A stretch of 64,000 nucleotides of DNA from JAAYBF01 sp963716445 (GCA_963716445.1 OY970313.1:2294001-2358000), one strand, 5' to 3'; positions 22,732 through 32,603 are shown, counted from the first letter of the stretch. Numbers and translations: made by a program. The notes: a model not told the origin generated them from the letters alone.

Positions 22732-25700
22732 TGCGGATGTTGCGGTCGTGCGCGCGGCCGTTTTGGGCGTCGAAATCGGTCTCTGCGCTTTGGCGGCTGT
22801 TGCAGATGTTGATCCGGCCGCGTCTCGTCCTGGTCACGGCGAGGATGCCGTTGGCGCCGCCCTTGATGTTGAGGTTGAACCGCGTGATCGGCGCGTCGGG
22901 GACCGACGCGAACGTGTTGACCAGTCGGCTCTTCGATACCGAGGACTCGCCGCGGAGGTTGATCGCGATCTTGCCCCTGAGTGCGACGACGATCATCGGC
23001 AGCGTCCGGATCTGATTGCCCGTCTTGGGGTCGGTGCGGACGTTCTTGACGAAGTACACGTTGCCCGCCAACGGCTCATCCAGAAGCGGCGTGACAGCCT
23101 TGGCGCGTCCGACGATCGAACCCTTCGGACAGTGGTTCTCGAGATCGGGCTTCGTGCCGTCGGAGAACTCGCACAACGCCTGGGCGTTGTCCGGATCCAG
23201 CGCGAGGCTCTTGGGCAGCTTCACGACCGCCTGCTTGGTCGCCGCCTCCCCGGGCCTCTGGGTGACCTGCGCCTTGACCCCCGGATGCCTGCCCGTCGTG
23301 CGTTGGCGCTTGCCGGTCAAAGCGAGCTTGAGCTTCGGCTTGAACGAGAGCCGGGCGCAGTTGCTCGCTCGGAAGGCCTCGGTCAGGTCGCTGGCGGCGC
23401 CTTGGGTCGAGGAGATCGTGCTCGTGATCTGCTTTTGAGCGCACGAGGTCGGGTTGACGATGAAGTCTGGCCGGTCGACCGCGACGCGGATGTCGCGGAT
23501 CTGCAGCGGGACGCCCTTGAGGATCCGCGGTAGCGGGTCGCTGATCGTCGTGGCGTGAGCGTCGGAGCGATCGACGTGAAGCGCGGACCGCACGACGACC
23601 GTCCCGAGATCGAACGGGCCGGCGACAGCCGGGACGGCGACCGACAGCCCATAGGGGGCGCCCTTGTACGGGCCGGTGAGGTAGACGGGGCCTGAGACAT
23701 AGAACGGGTTCGGGCCCGGCCCGGCGCCGGCGGTCGCGGTCCCGATCCGCGACCCCTGACCACAGGTGCCTGCGGCGGCCTGAGCCTCGCCACACAGCGG
23801 GACGCCGGCGAGTTTTGCCGCCAGCCCCGTGGGCATCTCGACCTTCACGCCCGAGAGCTCTTGCTGGCGATCGCCGCGCTGGATCCGAAGAACGAACGGC
23901 GAGTGCGACCCGCCGGCCGGGTTCGTCGTCCCAGCCGTGAAGCTCGGAGCGAACGGCAGCGGCGCGGCCGGGTCGACACCGGCCGGGCACTCCGACACGA
24001 ACCCGTCCGCACCCGACCTCTGGGCACCGGACCAGCCGTCCATCGACCAACCGACCTGATGGCTGCCGCACTTGGCCGGCACCGTCAACGAAGCCCTAGG
24101 GCCATCCGGGAAGTCGAGCTTTACCTCCGACACCGGCAACTGCGGATTGTCATCGAACGTCGCCGTGATCCTGCCCGTGTCCGGGTCGAGATCCACCTTG
24201 CCCGCCAGCTTGACCAACGTGCTCGGGTGCTTTGCGACGAGGTACATCGCGACCATCGAGCTGAACGGGTTGAGGTCCTGCTCAGCGAGATACACGGCAC
24301 CCGAAAGCGGATCCTCCAAAGCAGGAGACGTCACGACCGCCGTCGCTAGCTTCGAGCCGTCCGGGCAACCCACCGGCGCCTTGGAGAACCGTGCGGGAGT
24401 CGTCCCGACAGGTGTCGTGAGCCCGGTCTGAGCACGGGTACAAGCCTGCAGACCGTCCGCAGACGACGGCGACACCGTCATCCCCTCCGGCAGCGTGACA
24501 GTCGTCTTCTTCAGATGCGACGTCGCGAGACCGTCCGGGTCGTCGTTTTGGGGCAGATCCAGATCGACGTCGAGACCGGTCGGCTGACCGGCAACCTTCG
24601 TCTTGGGTTGGATCGTCAGGGTGGGGTCGAAGTCGACCTGGTCGCAGCCGGTGACGGCGGGGTTGGGGGCGGTGAAGTTCGCCCACAGCGGGTCGCTGAA
24701 GTCGAAGTCGGTGAAGTCGTTTGGCCGGTTCTCCCAGCTGGAGAAGTGAAGCAGCGTCTGCAACGGTCCCACGCAGCTGGTCGGGTTCGAGAGGAACGGC
24801 TTCAGCGGCGCGCTAGAGGAGGTGGGGGTGCTCTCCTCAGGTGGCTGGGGTTGGCCGTCGCTGTCTGTTCCGGTGCAGCTCATCGCGACGGAGTTGAGCA
24901 TGGGGCAGCGCTGATGGTCGTGGGCCGGGTCGGCCGGAACGCCCCAGAGGATCGCCCTGGCGCGTCCGACGACGAAGTCCTCCGGCGTGTTGGGAGTCGT
25001 GGCGGTGATCCCGTAATCGTCATCGGTACGCACCGTCGGGTTGATCTTCATCGTGTACGCGTCGAAGACGAACCCGAACTGGGCGGGCAGATGCCCGGGG
25101 GCCTCCATGTTGTAGATCGCCGACACCTGGTTCTTCGACAGGCCGAAGAGGTAGATGCGGATCAGGCCGACCTGGCTCTCAGGCGGACAATCGTTCGCCG
25201 TCAGCTGGGCGTCGGTGCACGTCGGCACGGCCGTCGGATCGCCCGCGAGTCCGGCTGGCGCCTCGACGACCGTGTCCTTGACGATCCCGCCGGCCTGCAG
25301 CGCCTGGTGGTCGATGTTGAAGTCAAACGACGCCTCCGCAGCAAACGGATGACCGCCCGCCTGGGTGAAATCGGCGCCGCTCTCATCGAACGCGCCGGCC
25401 CTGACGGTGCCCGGCTTGGCACCAAAGCCCAACGGGGTGTCGTCGATCGTGACCTGACTGGTCTCTGTGTGCGGCGTCGGATCCCCACCACCGGAGATCG
25501 TGATCGACAACGGAAACGTCCCAGAGGCACCGGGGGCGACGTCGAGGAAGAGATCCAGTCGGGGCGTCTGCGCCACCGGGCCGAAGCCCGGCAGGGCAAG
25601 ACAGACATTCTCGGGGAAGTCCGGAAGCTGACAGAACCACGTTCCGTGTCCGTCGTAGTTGGTCAAACTCGCCCCGGGCGGCAGGTTGAACTCCAGCTGC

Positions 25701-25927
25701 GCGACGTCGTCGGTCGGCGAGTCGCCCTTGTTGTGTGGCTGGATCGTCACCAGCGCAGGCTCGCCGGCCTGAAACTCGGTCGGCCCCCAGAACATCTCGC
25801 TGCCCCACTCCGGCGCCGCCGACGCCGACGACGCCCCCCAAGCCAAGACGCCCAGACAACAGCACGCTAAGGCGATCGTCAGCGACCGCAACACGCGACC
25901 AGTCAGCAGGCCAGCATCAGTGCTCAT
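22655..25927 (-). CDS. giant secreted repeat protein, unknown function
   Basis: The protein of about 1090 aa has a signal peptide (hydrophobic block after VLRSLTIALACC, cleavage near ASA) and a very basic Lys/Arg/Ala tail. Between them are at least four related units with the pattern LP-x-G-L ... C ... CP-x-G-S-x-V-G ... PL-x-G-x-VYL, for example CPDGSKLATAV with PLSGAVYL, CGQGSRIGTA with VSGPVYLTG, and CPKGSIVGRA with PLAGNVYF. Paired cysteines suggest disulfides. The ATG at 25927 is preferred because AGGAG lies 5 nt upstream; a GTG at 25972 that overlaps the upstream stop is the alternative. It is the second gene of an operon with a propeller protein. Confidence 0.8.
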   Translation of the reverse strand: MSTDAGLLTGRVLRSLTIALACCCLGVLAWGASSASAAPEWGSEMFWGPTEFQAGEPALVTIQPHNKGDSPTDDVAQLEFNLPPGASLTNYDGHGTWFCQLPDFPENVCLALPGFGPVAQTPRLDLFLDVAPGASGTFPLSITISGGGDPTPHTETSQVTIDDTPLGFGAKPGTVRAGAFDESGADFTQAGGHPFAAEASFDFNIDHQALQAGGIVKDTVVEAPAGLAGDPTAVPTCTDAQLTANDCPPESQVGLIRIYLFGLSKNQVSAIYNMEAPGHLPAQFGFVFDAYTMKINPTVRTDDDYGITATTPNTPEDFVVGRARAILWGVPADPAHDHQRCPMLNSVAMSCTGTDSDGQPQPPEESTPTSSSAPLKPFLSNPTSCVGPLQTLLHFSSWENRPNDFTDFDFSDPLWANFTAPNPAVTGCDQVDFDPTLTIQPKTKVAGQPTGLDVDLDLPQNDDPDGLATSHLKKTTVTLPEGMTVSPSSADGLQACTRAQTGLTTPVGTTPARFSKAPVGCPDGSKLATAVVTSPALEDPLSGAVYLAEQDLNPFSSMVAMYLVAKHPSTLVKLAGKVDLDPDTGRITATFDDNPQLPVSEVKLDFPDGPRASLTVPAKCGSHQVGWSMDGWSGAQRSGADGFVSECPAGVDPAAPLPFAPSFTAGTTNPAGGSHSPFVLRIQRGDRQQELSGVKVEMPTGLAAKLAGVPLCGEAQAAAGTCGQGSRIGTATAGAGPGPNPFYVSGPVYLTGPYKGAPYGLSVAVPAVAGPFDLGTVVVRSALHVDRSDAHATTISDPLPRILKGVPLQIRDIRVAVDRPDFIVNPTSCAQKQITSTISSTQGAASDLTEAFRASNCARLSFKPKLKLALTGKRQRTTGRHPGVKAQVTQRPGEAATKQAVVKLPKSLALDPDNAQALCEFSDGTKPDLENHCPKGSIVGRAKAVTPLLDEPLAGNVYFVKNVRTDPKTGNQIRTLPMIVVALRGKIAINLRGESSVSKSRLVNTFASVPDAPITRFNLNIKGGANGILAVTRTRRGRINICNSRQSAETDFDAQNGRAHDRNIRITTPCKNKKAKQGKAKRAKRQARKR

Positions 25928-25968
25928 CGGACTCCTCATCCAGTTCTCAGTCGTCTTTGCCAGCCAGC

Positions 25969-28900
25969 TCACTTGACCCTCCGCAACTCGAGCCTCGCCG
26001 TCTGAACCTCACCCGCGAAACGCACTCTGATCGCGATCCCCAGCCGGCCACGCCTGGCCAGCAGACGCCGAGCCGACCGCCTCAACTTCAACCGCACGGT
26101 CACCGGGCCGGCACCCGTGGCGCGCCTGGACGCCGAGCCAAGGATCCGCTTGCCGCGCACTGCCCGCACGCCCACCACACCCGGGCCGCTGACAACCACA
26201 CGAACATCCACGCGGCCGCGGCGCGCCAGCAGAGCCCGCTGGCGGGCTGTGATCCGAGCGACCGTAAACGAAGGCGAATAGTCGCCACCACCGCCACTGA
26301 AGACCGTGGCCGGCGCGGGCGACGCCGGCGCCCCGGCCGGCCCGGGGCGACATGCCTCGCCCGCGCACGGCGGTGCGGCGACCGGGTTCTGGGCGGCGAT
26401 ACCGCCACCGACCCGCGCGTCATAGACGTCGATCAGACCGTCCTGGTCCTGGCCGACGAGCCGATCGCGAGTGGCGAAGAACACATCGTCGCCGCTCTCA
26501 CTCGCACCTACGAAATCGGACGGCGCGGCCGCCTGGCCCGTGGATAGCAGCCGCAAACGACCCGCCTCCCACTCATACACATCATGCTCACCATCAGTGT
26601 CATAGGGCAAGAGCGCGTCGGCGCTGTTAAAGAACACACGCCGCCCATCAACCGACAACGCCCGCGAGGCCTCACTCCCCACCCGGTTGGTCCGAGGTGT
26701 GATCGGGACAGCCGAGTCGCCCTGAGCCGGCGACCCGTTCGGACGACACGACACACAACTCAACTGACCCGCACCACCATCGGCGCCGGCCTCGTAGATG
26801 AACACCTCGGAGAAGCCCTGATTGCGATAGCCAGTCAACGGCCTCGTCGAATGAAACACCAACGTGGCGCCATCTGGGGACACACGAACCGGGCCATCGC
26901 CGCGGTCAAGCTGCAGGTAGTAGTCAGCCTTAGTGCCTTGCAGGAAGGCCTCGAACTGCGCGAGTGTCGCGACAAAGCGCGTCTCGCCATCGGGGCTGCC
27001 GTCCTCGCGCCACATGTAGACGTTCGGCTCCCCGGCCGTGCCCTGGCCCGCTACCACCTCACCGAGGGCGGCGTAGTAGACGACATCGCCAGCATCCGAC
27101 GCGCCGAGCGTCGCAATGACCTCGGCGCCGTCGGGATCGTTGGTCTCCGCCGAGACGTCGATCAGCGTGTCGGTGGATGCCTCATATCGATACAGATCCG
27201 ACCCCGCCCGCTCCGGCCCGGTGTTCGCATCGTCGGTCAAAAGCTCCGAGCTCTTAAAGAACACCCGGTCGCCATCGACCGAAGCGGTCTCGAACACCTT
27301 CCCCCGCGGTCCCTCCGGATCCGGGGTCGAGCGCTGCGACGGCGAAGCCAGCACCGTCGTCGTGCCGTGGCTGCGGCGATAGATCTCCGTCGCGGCCGTT
27401 GGCGCGAAGTCGACGATCGACGTCGAGAAGAAGGCGTGCTCGCCGTCGTCGCTTACGACCCGCAGCTCACGGCCAGGCGACCCGAATACCGAGGTGCCGG
27501 CAAACGGGACACCGCCTCCATCGACGTCGATACGCCGAACCGCGCCAGCGCCATCGACCCACTCATACAGCCCGCCGTCGGGCATCGAGTGGAACACGTG
27601 GCTCAAGTCAGACGACACACCACCAAACCCCGGGCCCGCCTCCTCGCTCGGGGGTGGGTTGAAGCCAGCGAGCTCCTCCAACCGATCGACAGCCGGATCC
27701 AACAGATACAAGCCTCGGTCGCTAGCCCCCTCGAACAACGGCCGATACGCATCGATCACAAAACGCGACAGATCAGGCGAAGCCGAACGGAGGTTCGGCT
27801 TCGCACCATCCAAGCTCGGCGGCCGATGCACCAGCAACCTGCTCGCCCACCCATCCGGACCACGCACCGACCGATAGAAGTCATAGTAAGACGCCGCGCT
27901 CGAGCCACCATGCTCCGCACCCGGCAACGCGTCCGTCGCAGCGAACACCGCCGAACCGCCGTCAGAGGCAACCGGGAACGACGCCAGCGCATTGGAGGAG
28001 TCGCCAAGAATGAATATCCCGGTCTGCGAATGGGCGGCATCGGTGTTCTTCACAGCCGGCGTGATCTGCTCATAGCCCCTGGCTGGGAACCCCCCAAACG
28101 CCGGGCGGGTAGTGAACGTCCTGTCCTCACCGACATCCACACCCTGGGAGCTCTCAGCGACCAGCCGATAGTGATACGTCGTATTGGGCTCGAGGCCGAC
28201 GATCTCCTCGAGAACACCCCTCTCGACACCACCGGCGCCCGCGCTCGCGTCAGACAGAGGCGCCTGATGGGAGTAGTCGACGCTCTCACCCCACTCAAAG
28301 CGATAGCTGGTCGCCAACCCCTTCGGGTTGATTCGCCCCGATAGCCACGCCGACGTGTCCGTGTAGCTATGCACCGTCGTGGTCGTCGCCGTCGGCGGCA
28401 CCGCGTCCGTGAGGAACGTCGCCTCCGGCGAGGTTACGACCACCTCGGTGTGCGGGCCGGTCAGCTTCGTCGCGACGATCCGCACGCGATAGACGGTGTT
28501 GGCCTCGAGGCCCTCGAGCGTCGCGGACACCGGCTGCGGTGAGGAGCCGACGAGCTGGCGATCCGCACCAAACTTGGCGTCATTGAAGCCGTTGTCGTCG
28601 ACGAGCTTCCAGTCGACTCCGTCCTTGGAGTACTCGAACCGGTAGTAGCTCGGACCGTTGGGATCGACGCTGCCCGTCAGGACGGCGCTGTCGTCATCGA
28701 CTGTCAGCGGCGCCCCAGCAAGCGGGCTCGGAGCGGCAGCGCCGTCGCTGTCGAGAACGAACAGGCCATCGAAGTTCCTCGTGCTTACGCCCCCGTCGGG
28801 CGAGCGGAAGAAACGGGTTAGGATGTAGAGCTTGCCGCGCGTTCCGTCGACGCCGAGGCCGAAGACCGCGGGCACGCTGCCAAGGGGGTTAGGCAATCCG

Positions 28901-30018
28901 AAGCCGTCGCCTACCGCGTGAGTGTCGATGACGGTGAGGGTGGTGGTGTCGAGCTCCTCGACGACTGTCTCGGCCCCGGAGTCCGGGTCGCGGATCAGCA
29001 GCAGGTTGTCTGTCGACGGGTCGATCTCGATGCCCTGGGTCTCACCCGCGAGCAGTGGCGGGGCGCCGATCGGGGCCAGGAACGCGTCGGTGGCGGTGTC
29101 GTAGCGCTGGACGCGATTGGAATCGTTGGAATCGGTCGCATAGAGCACGCCGCTCGAGTCGATCGCGATCTTCGCCGGCTGGCTGAAGGAAAACTGGCCG
29201 GTCGCTGAGCCGTCGGCGCCGAACTTCGAAACGAAGTCGCCGTCGCCGTCGAACTCCTGGACGCGCTGGTTGGCCGGATCGGCGACGAACACGTTGCCCG
29301 TCGTCGGATCGACTGCGATCGACGCCAGCTCGCCCGTAGCACCGAACTGGCCATCGCCAGCGCCGGCTAGACCCTGCAAGCAACCCGAGGTGCAGACCTC
29401 GAACGCCTCGGCGCCCGTCGCGACACCCCAACCCCACGCCCGCACGAACCCTCCATCGGCATCGAACTCCTGCACCCGCAAGTTGCCGGTGTCGCGCACA
29501 TACACATGCCCCTGCTGCGGATGACCCACAACCTCATTCACCGCAACCCCAGTCGGATTGTCGAACTCACCCACAGCAGCACCCTGAGGGGAACTGCTCG
29601 TGCAGTCAGCCGCGACCGTGCAGACCTCGCCCCCCGTCCCCGTATCGCCAGGCGCGCCCGCAGCAACTGCGTCCCTGCCCCACAACGACTCAAAGACCCC
29701 ATCGGAATCGAGGCGCGTCACCCTGCGGGAATGAGCGACATAGACATCCCCAGTCCCCTCAACCACCGCAACATCTCTCGGAAAGGGGAGCCGGTCCGTC
29801 GGACCGCTCGGCGGCCCACCGATGAAGCCATCAACCGTCTTGCCCGCAAACGCCGCAGCAGGCAGCGACAAGAGCATCAAAGCCACGACCGTCGCACCGA
29901 GCAGCGCGCCGAGCGCCGTGCGGCGCGGCGCACCAGTCCCTCGAACCGAAGCAAGCGAACGGCTAGGACCACGTTGTCCCTGAACGGCAAGTCCAATCGC
30001 GATCCTATGAGCTCTCAT
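25969..30018 (-). CDS. giant secreted NHL/PD40 beta-propeller protein
   Basis: The protein of 1349 aa has a signal peptide (cleavage near AAAFA), then NHL-type propeller repeats (units such as GNLRVQEFDADGGF, NQRVQEFDGDGDF) to about residue 330, two fibronectin type III-like domains (about 440-640, with YRFEYSKDG and YRFEWGESVDY), and a second propeller of PD40/WD40-like blades to about 1240. The C-terminal 100 residues are basic. The start at 30018 has AGGAGAGGA upstream; the frame is open further without features. It probably binds ligands or surface structures outside the cell. The next gene starts about 42 bp downstream, or overlaps it by 4 bp if the GTG is used. Confidence 0.85.
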   Translation of the reverse strand: MRAHRIAIGLAVQGQRGPSRSLASVRGTGAPRRTALGALLGATVVALMLLSLPAAAFAGKTVDGFIGGPPSGPTDRLPFPRDVAVVEGTGDVYVAHSRRVTRLDSDGVFESLWGRDAVAAGAPGDTGTGGEVCTVAADCTSSSPQGAAVGEFDNPTGVAVNEVVGHPQQGHVYVRDTGNLRVQEFDADGGFVRAWGWGVATGAEAFEVCTSGCLQGLAGAGDGQFGATGELASIAVDPTTGNVFVADPANQRVQEFDGDGDFVSKFGADGSATGQFSFSQPAKIAIDSSGVLYATDSNDSNRVQRYDTATDAFLAPIGAPPLLAGETQGIEIDPSTDNLLLIRDPDSGAETVVEELDTTTLTVIDTHAVGDGFGLPNPLGSVPAVFGLGVDGTRGKLYILTRFFRSPDGGVSTRNFDGLFVLDSDGAAAPSPLAGAPLTVDDDSAVLTGSVDPNGPSYYRFEYSKDGVDWKLVDDNGFNDAKFGADRQLVGSSPQPVSATLEGLEANTVYRVRIVATKLTGPHTEVVVTSPEATFLTDAVPPTATTTTVHSYTDTSAWLSGRINPKGLATSYRFEWGESVDYSHQAPLSDASAGAGGVERGVLEEIVGLEPNTTYHYRLVAESSQGVDVGEDRTFTTRPAFGGFPARGYEQITPAVKNTDAAHSQTGIFILGDSSNALASFPVASDGGSAVFAATDALPGAEHGGSSAASYYDFYRSVRGPDGWASRLLVHRPPSLDGAKPNLRSASPDLSRFVIDAYRPLFEGASDRGLYLLDPAVDRLEELAGFNPPPSEEAGPGFGGVSSDLSHVFHSMPDGGLYEWVDGAGAVRRIDVDGGGVPFAGTSVFGSPGRELRVVSDDGEHAFFSTSIVDFAPTAATEIYRRSHGTTTVLASPSQRSTPDPEGPRGKVFETASVDGDRVFFKSSELLTDDANTGPERAGSDLYRYEASTDTLIDVSAETNDPDGAEVIATLGASDAGDVVYYAALGEVVAGQGTAGEPNVYMWREDGSPDGETRFVATLAQFEAFLQGTKADYYLQLDRGDGPVRVSPDGATLVFHSTRPLTGYRNQGFSEVFIYEAGADGGAGQLSCVSCRPNGSPAQGDSAVPITPRTNRVGSEASRALSVDGRRVFFNSADALLPYDTDGEHDVYEWEAGRLRLLSTGQAAAPSDFVGASESGDDVFFATRDRLVGQDQDGLIDVYDARVGGGIAAQNPVAAPPCAGEACRPGPAGAPASPAPATVFSGGGGDYSPSFTVARITARQRALLARRGRVDVRVVVSGPGVVGVRAVRGKRILGSASRRATGAGPVTVRLKLRRSARRLLARRGRLGIAIRVRFAGEVQTARLELRRVK

Positions 30019-30098
30019 CTTGCTGATTCCTCTCCTCGTTGCTCGGCGTACGCCGACTTGGGGCAGTCGAAACCGTCCCAGCCCAAACGTGTAGGACC

Positions 30099-30128
30099 AC
30101 CATAAACTGCTTGTTTCTAGACTGTCAA
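30099..30128 (-). promoter_or_regulatory. promoter of the giant secreted protein operon
   Basis: On the minus strand TTGACA (complement of 30123-30128) and TATGGT (complement of 30099-30104) are 18 bp apart, close to the housekeeping consensus. Transcription would start about 75 nt before the ATG at 30018, giving a conventional leader with a strong AGGAG site. The remaining 240 bp up to the TetR gene hold candidate operators but no gene. Confidence 0.65.
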
Positions 30129-30243
30129 GGCGGAACCGGGTTGCCGTCGCTGGCGAGCTGCGCAGAGGGCTAAACGCGTGCCGGAGCAAGCGAACGTTGG
30201 TGTTCCCGGGCTGCGGAAATAGCTGGGGCGCGCCTGTCGTGGT

Positions 30244-30267
30244 CCAACAGCCAGGCCTGGGTCTTGG
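30244..30267. promoter_or_regulatory. candidate TetR operator
   Basis: A 24-bp imperfect palindrome, CCAACAG-CCAGGCCTGG-GTCTTGG, has 10 of 12 positions paired and a perfect CCAGGCCTGG core. It is about 100 bp before the first TetR gene. A second inverted repeat, CTAACGC near 30283 and GCGTTA near 30306, lies between it and the gene. Either could be the autoregulatory site. Confidence 0.4.
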
Positions 30268-30365
30268 GAAACGAGCCCCTAACGCTGGCATTTGGCTCTG
30301 AGGGGCGTTAAGGTCGTGGTACTTGAGGTTTTTGGAAACAGCCCTTCAGAGAAGCGGCGTGGGAA

Positions 30366-31115
30366 ATGACCGGCGTGGCTGACGGGGCGCGAGCTTCGAA
30401 GGCCGGCACGGCGCCTCCCCCTGGCGGCCGGCGGCGGCCCGATCAGATCCCCGGTGGGCATCACGGGCTAACGGCCGAGGAGGTCGCCGAGTCGCAGCGG
30501 GGGCGGATCCTGCAGGCGATGCGGTCGGCCGTGGAGGAGCAGGGGTACCAGGACGCGAGCGTGGCGGATGTGATCAAGCGCGCGGGGGTGTCGCGCAAGA
30601 CGTTCTATGCGCAGTTCGCCGACAAGGAGGACTGCTTCCTGGCGATCTACGGCGACTGCATGGGACGGCTACAGGCCGTCGCGCGCGACGCCTTCGACGC
30701 CCAGGACGAGTGGGTTCCGGCGCTGCGGGCGGGGCTTGCAGCACTGCTCAACGCGCTGGGCTACGACCCGGCAGTGGCGCGGCTCTGCTTCGTCGACGTG
30801 CTGGCCGCGGGCCCGCGAGCCGCGGAGGCGCGCAACGCGGCGATGAGGGAGTTGGAGGCGATTCTCGAGCTCGGGCGGGGCGGAGCCGCCGAGGGCGAGG
30901 GGGACGGCGGGGCGCCCACTCCGCGCGCGCTGGGGATGAGCATGGTCGGCGGGCTCGGCGAGGTGCTCTACCAGGAGATCGTCGCCGGCCGAGCCGAGCA
31001 GCTGCCGGGGATGCTGCCCGAGCTGATGTACGCGCTGGTGCTGCCGTTCGAGGGGCGGGAGGCAGCCGAGCGGGAGCTCAATCGGGCGCCGCGGCGCAGC
31101 TTGTCAAGTTTGTAA
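30366..31115 (+). CDS. TetR family transcriptional regulator
   Basis: The 249-aa protein has a TetR N-terminal helix-turn-helix at about residues 45-95 (RILQAMRSAVEEQGYQDASV, then VIKRAGVSRKTFYAQFADKEDCF) and an all-helical ligand domain. The first 40 residues are a basic Pro/Gly-rich extension containing RRRPDQIPGGHHGL. The same extension, RRRADQLPGGRHGL, is found in the next gene, so the two are close paralogues. It is divergent from the giant secreted operon, which it may control. Confidence 0.9.
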   Translation: MTGVADGARASKAGTAPPPGGRRRPDQIPGGHHGLTAEEVAESQRGRILQAMRSAVEEQGYQDASVADVIKRAGVSRKTFYAQFADKEDCFLAIYGDCMGRLQAVARDAFDAQDEWVPALRAGLAALLNALGYDPAVARLCFVDVLAAGPRAAEARNAAMRELEAILELGRGGAAEGEGDGGAPTPRALGMSMVGGLGEVLYQEIVAGRAEQLPGMLPELMYALVLPFEGREAAERELNRAPRRSLSSL

Positions 31116-31230
31116 ACGGATAGTTTTTGAAGTCGGGGTGCCGCCTGTAGAGCGGCATTGCGGCGTCTAGAAGGCCTCAGCTCGCCCCAAATCTCCAGGC
31201 ACCTACCCGTTTCTGGCGTACACTCGCGGT

Positions 31231-31959
31231 GTGACGGCAGAGTCGAGCATCGGGATGCCGCGCCATGGCGCCTCGGGGCGCCGGCGGGCCGATCAGCTGC
31301 CGGGCGGGCGTCACGGGCTCTCGCGCGAGGTGGTCGCCGAATCGCAGCGCGAAAGGCTGCTGAAGGCGATGACGATCGCGGCCGGGCGCAACGGCTACCG
31401 CGACGCCCACATCACCGAGGTCGTCCACCGCGCCGGAGTGTCGAGGCGCACCTTCTACGAGCAGTTCGACGGCAAGGAGGAGTGCTTCGCCGCCGCCTAT
31501 GAGCGCGCGATGGAGCGGCTGACGATGCGGACGCTGGCGACGTTCGAGCTCGAGGACGAGTGGGTCGAGGCGCTGCGCACCGGCCTGCGGGCGATGCTCG
31601 AGGACCTCGCCAAGCATCCGGAGCTCGCCCACGTCTGCTTCGTCGAGGTGCTCGCCGCCGGCCCGATCGCCGCCGCGCGGCGCGACGAGGCGATGCGCGG
31701 GCTGCTCTTCCTGTTCGAGAACGCGCCGACCGACCTGCCGCGCACGCTGCGCATCTTCGAGGCGCTCGGGATGGGCCGGGTGGCCGACCTCAGCGAGGTG
31801 CTGCACCGCGAGCTGACGGCCGGCCGTGTCGCCGAGCTGCCCGAGCTGCTGCCGGAGCTGATGTACATGATGGTGCTGCCGTTCCTCGGCCCGGAGGCGG
31901 CCGCGAGCGAGCTCGAGCGGGGAGCGGCGACCGACGTCGCGAAGGAGACGGCGGCGTAA
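31231..31959 (+). CDS. TetR family transcriptional regulator
   Basis: The 242-aa paralogue of the preceding gene has the same basic extension, HTH (VVHRAGVSRRTFYEQFDGKEECF) and ligand domain. The motif ARLCFVDVLAAGP of the first is AHVCFVEVLAAGP here. TACACT at 31219-31224 lies 6 nt before the GTG start, so this gene has its own promoter. Its TAA stop overlaps the ATG of the next gene (TAATG), which indicates coupling with an HTH-less relative. Confidence 0.9.
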   Translation: MTAESSIGMPRHGASGRRRADQLPGGRHGLSREVVAESQRERLLKAMTIAAGRNGYRDAHITEVVHRAGVSRRTFYEQFDGKEECFAAAYERAMERLTMRTLATFELEDEWVEALRTGLRAMLEDLAKHPELAHVCFVEVLAAGPIAAARRDEAMRGLLFLFENAPTDLPRTLRIFEALGMGRVADLSEVLHRELTAGRVAELPELLPELMYMMVLPFLGPEAAASELERGAATDVAKETAA

Positions 31960-32558
31960 TGGCCGCCCAGCCCGGACGGCGACCGTCGCGACCCGACCGC
32001 GCGGCCGCGCGGCGCGACGGCGACAGGGAGCGGCTCGGCCAGGAGCTCGAGCGCGGCCGCGGGGCCTTGCACGTCGCGCCCGGACCCGGCGAGGAGGAGC
32101 ACGATCGGCTGCTGGCCGACTACGACGCGGCGATGGAGGTGGCCTTCGCGGAGATGGAGCACGCGTTCCTGATCGGCGACGGCGACTGGCCGGCGCGGAT
32201 GCGCGCGGCGCTCGGCAGGCTGCTCGGCCTGGCGTCGGCCAACCCCGACCAGGCGCGGCTGTGCACGGTCGGCGTCTTCGAGGCCGGGCAGGACGGCGTC
32301 GACCGCCGCGACCGCTGGATGGCGCGCTTCATCGGCCTCTGCCGGGCCGGCTACGCCCAGTCCGGGGAGCGCGAGGCGCCGAGCCGCCTGGTCCCGGCGG
32401 TCGCCGCCGGCGCGGTCTTCGAGCTGATCCGCTCGCACGTCAGCGAGAACACGCTCGACCGGCTGCCCGACTCCCTTCCGACCGCCGCGCTGATCGTCCT
32501 CGCGCCGGTCCTCGGCCGGGACGAGGCGCTGCGGATCGCCGACTCGGCGGCCGAGTAG
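31959..32558 (+). CDS. TetR-like ligand-domain protein without HTH
   Basis: The 199-aa protein aligns with the C-terminal ligand domain of the two preceding TetR proteins: YDAAMEVAFAEMEHAFL, then WPARMRAALGRLLGL and QARLCTVGVFEAGQDG parallel their WVPALRAGLAALLNAL and ARLCFVDVLAAGP. The first 50 residues are a charged Arg/Gly/Pro-rich segment with no helix-turn-helix. It starts in a TAATG overlap with the upstream gene. It may heterodimerise with those regulators and titrate them, which is an inference. Confidence 0.75.
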   Translation: MAAQPGRRPSRPDRAAARRDGDRERLGQELERGRGALHVAPGPGEEEHDRLLADYDAAMEVAFAEMEHAFLIGDGDWPARMRAALGRLLGLASANPDQARLCTVGVFEAGQDGVDRRDRWMARFIGLCRAGYAQSGEREAPSRLVPAVAAGAVFELIRSHVSENTLDRLPDSLPTAALIVLAPVLGRDEALRIADSAAE

Positions 32559-32603
32559 CCCGCCGGGCCGACGGGCCCGCTCAGGCGCTCGGGCTGAACC
32601 GGC

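Noticed and set aside
24515..28344. Long plus-strand frames opposite the giant secreted genes (24515-25870 and 26584-28344)
   Set aside because: Composition is that of antisense noise, and the minus-strand genes have signal peptides, domains and a promoter.
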